DNA of 64,000 nt from Candidatus Poribacteria bacterium (lineage in GTDB: Bacteria > Poribacteria > WGA-4E > WGA-3G). The translations under genes and the position numbers were made by a program. The notes under the pieces were generated by a model. The model did no database searches and was not told the DNA's origin. It saw nothing but the letters and a program-made list of their open reading frames with translations. Below are positions 62,941-64,000 of the stretch, piece by piece. Within the stretch, counting starts at the first letter, position 1. Every line of letters begins with the position of its first letter. The stretch is taken from NCBI GenBank assembly GCA_028824685.1, contig JAPPCZ010000060.1:1-64000 (forward strand), written 5' to 3'.

Positions 62941-64000
62941 CTAAATAAAAGGCACCTTCACGATTTTTGCGGGATGCAGTTCGCCTCTGATGTCAATTTC
63001 TATGCTTTTCTCAGTATTAGGGGAGATAGACGCAAAACCGATATTGCATTTCAAACTCGGTGAAGGCGCGCCGCTTGTCACTTTACCAATAAGGTTGCCG
63101 TTTTGATAGACATCATATCCGCACCGCGCAACAGCACGGTCTAACATTTGGAAACCTACTAATTTCTTTTTTAAATCTCCTTTTTCCTTCTGTGCAAGGA
63201 GAACATCTTTACCGATGAAATCATCCTTATCTAATTTGACAAACCGACCGAGGCCTGCCTCAAAAGGCGTGGTGTTTTCGTCCATATCCATGCCGTATAG
63301 CCGTAGTCCTGCTTCAAGTCTTAAGGTGTCGCGGGCGCCAAGTCCGACTGGTTGTCCGCCTTCTTCTATCACTGTTGGATAGAGTATATTCCATAAATTT
63401 TCCGCTTTGCTTGCTTCAACATATAACTCAAAACCGAGTTCACCGGTATAGCCAGTTCGTGATATTGCTCCTGTACTTCCTGCAACTTGATCCACACAAA
63501 ACTGAAACGGTTTGATTTCATAAACAAGATTTTCAGGTGTGAATCTGTATAGGACATCCACCGACCTTGGTCCTTGCAGTGCAATAAGAACTGTGTCATC
63601 ACTCGTATCACTCACTTCTGCATCAGTATCATTATGCGTTTTTATCCATGTAAAGTCTTTTTCAATGTTTGCGGCGTTGACAACCAGCGTATAGTCATTA
63701 TCAGCATGCCTGTATATCAGAATGTCATCAACAATTCCACCGTTTTCATTACAGAGGAGCGTATATTGCACCTGTCCATCAATTAAACGATTTACATCAT
63801 TTGTGCAGAGTTTTTGCACCAGTTCGTTTGCACCTTGCCCTTTAACGTCAATTTCTCCCATGTGCGATAAATCAAATAAGCCAACAGTGTTACGGACAGC
63901 GAGGTGTTCCTTAACAATACTGGTATATTGCAGCGGCATCTCCCATCCACCGAATTCGGTGAATTTTGCATAGAGGGATTTGTGAACTTCATAAAGCGGT
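62941..64000 (-). CDS. gcvT: glycine cleavage system T protein, partial (5' end beyond the window)
   Basis: The frame runs to the edge: upstream of the first internal ATG it continues PLYEVHKSLYAKFTEFGGWEMPLQYTSIVKEH, which is the normal GcvT N-terminus, so only a few residues are missing. AIALQGPRS-like VLIALQGPRSVDVLY, SRTGYTGELGFELYVEA and GLGARDTLRLEAGLRLYG are all present. GcvT takes the aminomethyl group from GcvH and makes 5,10-methylene-THF. It is followed by the repeat-filled gap, the protease paralogs, gcvH and gcvP. Confidence 0.95.
   Translation of the reverse strand, partial: PLYEVHKSLYAKFTEFGGWEMPLQYTSIVKEHLAVRNTVGLFDLSHMGEIDVKGQGANELVQKLCTNDVNRLIDGQVQYTLLCNENGGIVDDILIYRHADNDYTLVVNAANIEKDFTWIKTHNDTDAEVSDTSDDTVLIALQGPRSVDVLYRFTPENLVYEIKPFQFCVDQVAGSTGAISRTGYTGELGFELYVEASKAENLWNILYPTVIEEGGQPVGLGARDTLRLEAGLRLYGMDMDENTTPFEAGLGRFVKLDKDDFIGKDVLLAQKEKGDLKKKLVGFQMLDRAVARCGYDVYQNGNLIGKVTSGAPSPSLKCNIGFASISPNTEKSIEIDIRGELHPAKIVKVPFI

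Noticed and set aside
1..64000. tRNA, rRNA and riboswitch search by eye
   Set aside because: No convincing T-arm/acceptor pairing or rRNA signature was seen; a tRNAscan-SE and Infernal run would be decisive.

Overview
The window is bacterial, moderately AT-rich DNA (about 40% GC by eye) from a Gram-negative-type, respiring organism: there are many lipobox lipoproteins, an Omp85-type outer-membrane barrel, a complex I gene set, and glycine cleavage genes. The mix of a PhyH dioxygenase, an enolase-superfamily enzyme, HEAT-repeat lipoproteins, Uma2 nucleases, paired DUF5069 genes and abundant intergenic palindromes is reminiscent of Candidatus Poribacteria or a related uncultured lineage. That placement is an impression, not a computed result. 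Almost everything from 64000 down to 14653 is on the minus strand. No rRNA, tRNA or CRISPR was recognised.

Region 1 (1-11300): a DUF488 protein; a metallopeptidase lipoprotein translationally coupled to a small zinc-ribbon frame interrupted by TGA; an AAA ATPase/PD-(D/E)XK protein; the tRNA-modification pair mnmA-miaA behind a strong promoter; a secreted beta-sandwich protein with its terminator; an enolase-superfamily enzyme; and two tandem HEAT-repeat lipoproteins. Region 2 (11300-15500): a repeat-rich gap, then PhyH, RDD and multi-pass membrane genes on the plus strand and a DUF5694 gene. Region 3 (15600-21210): an operon-like envelope locus with ECF sigma factor, zinc-finger anti-sigma, DUF4252 protein, a DUF4252-CBM9-Omp85 fusion, and two paralogous lipoproteins. 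I consider it the best candidate for an undescribed system.

Region 4 (21430-43770): complex I. The order on the minus strand is nuoA-B-C-(two micro-ORFs)-D, then a 5.4-kb accessory island, then E-F-G-H-J-K-L-(two DUF5069)-M-(NhaD-like antiporter)-N. No nuoI is present. The island carries a VOC protein, an IS982 element with a perfect 7-bp target duplication, two nearly identical Uma2 genes, a decayed VOC fragment, an orphan HicB and lipoproteins.

Region 5 (43890-54670): pdxH, trkH, a GT39-like glycosyltransferase, a cluster of Met/His-rich barrel, WD40 and Cys-rich exported proteins, and trkA. Region 6 (54730-64000): gcvP and gcvH, two tandem paralogous trypsin-like protease/TPR genes, and gcvT running off the window end. 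A 373-bp element with terminal inverted repeats sits inside a palindrome upstream of one protease paralog.

Taken together, complex I, the NhaD-like antiporter and TrkA/TrkH form a membrane energetics and ion-homeostasis neighbourhood. Short palindromes, half-palindromes and gene fragments fill most gaps and record several local duplications.
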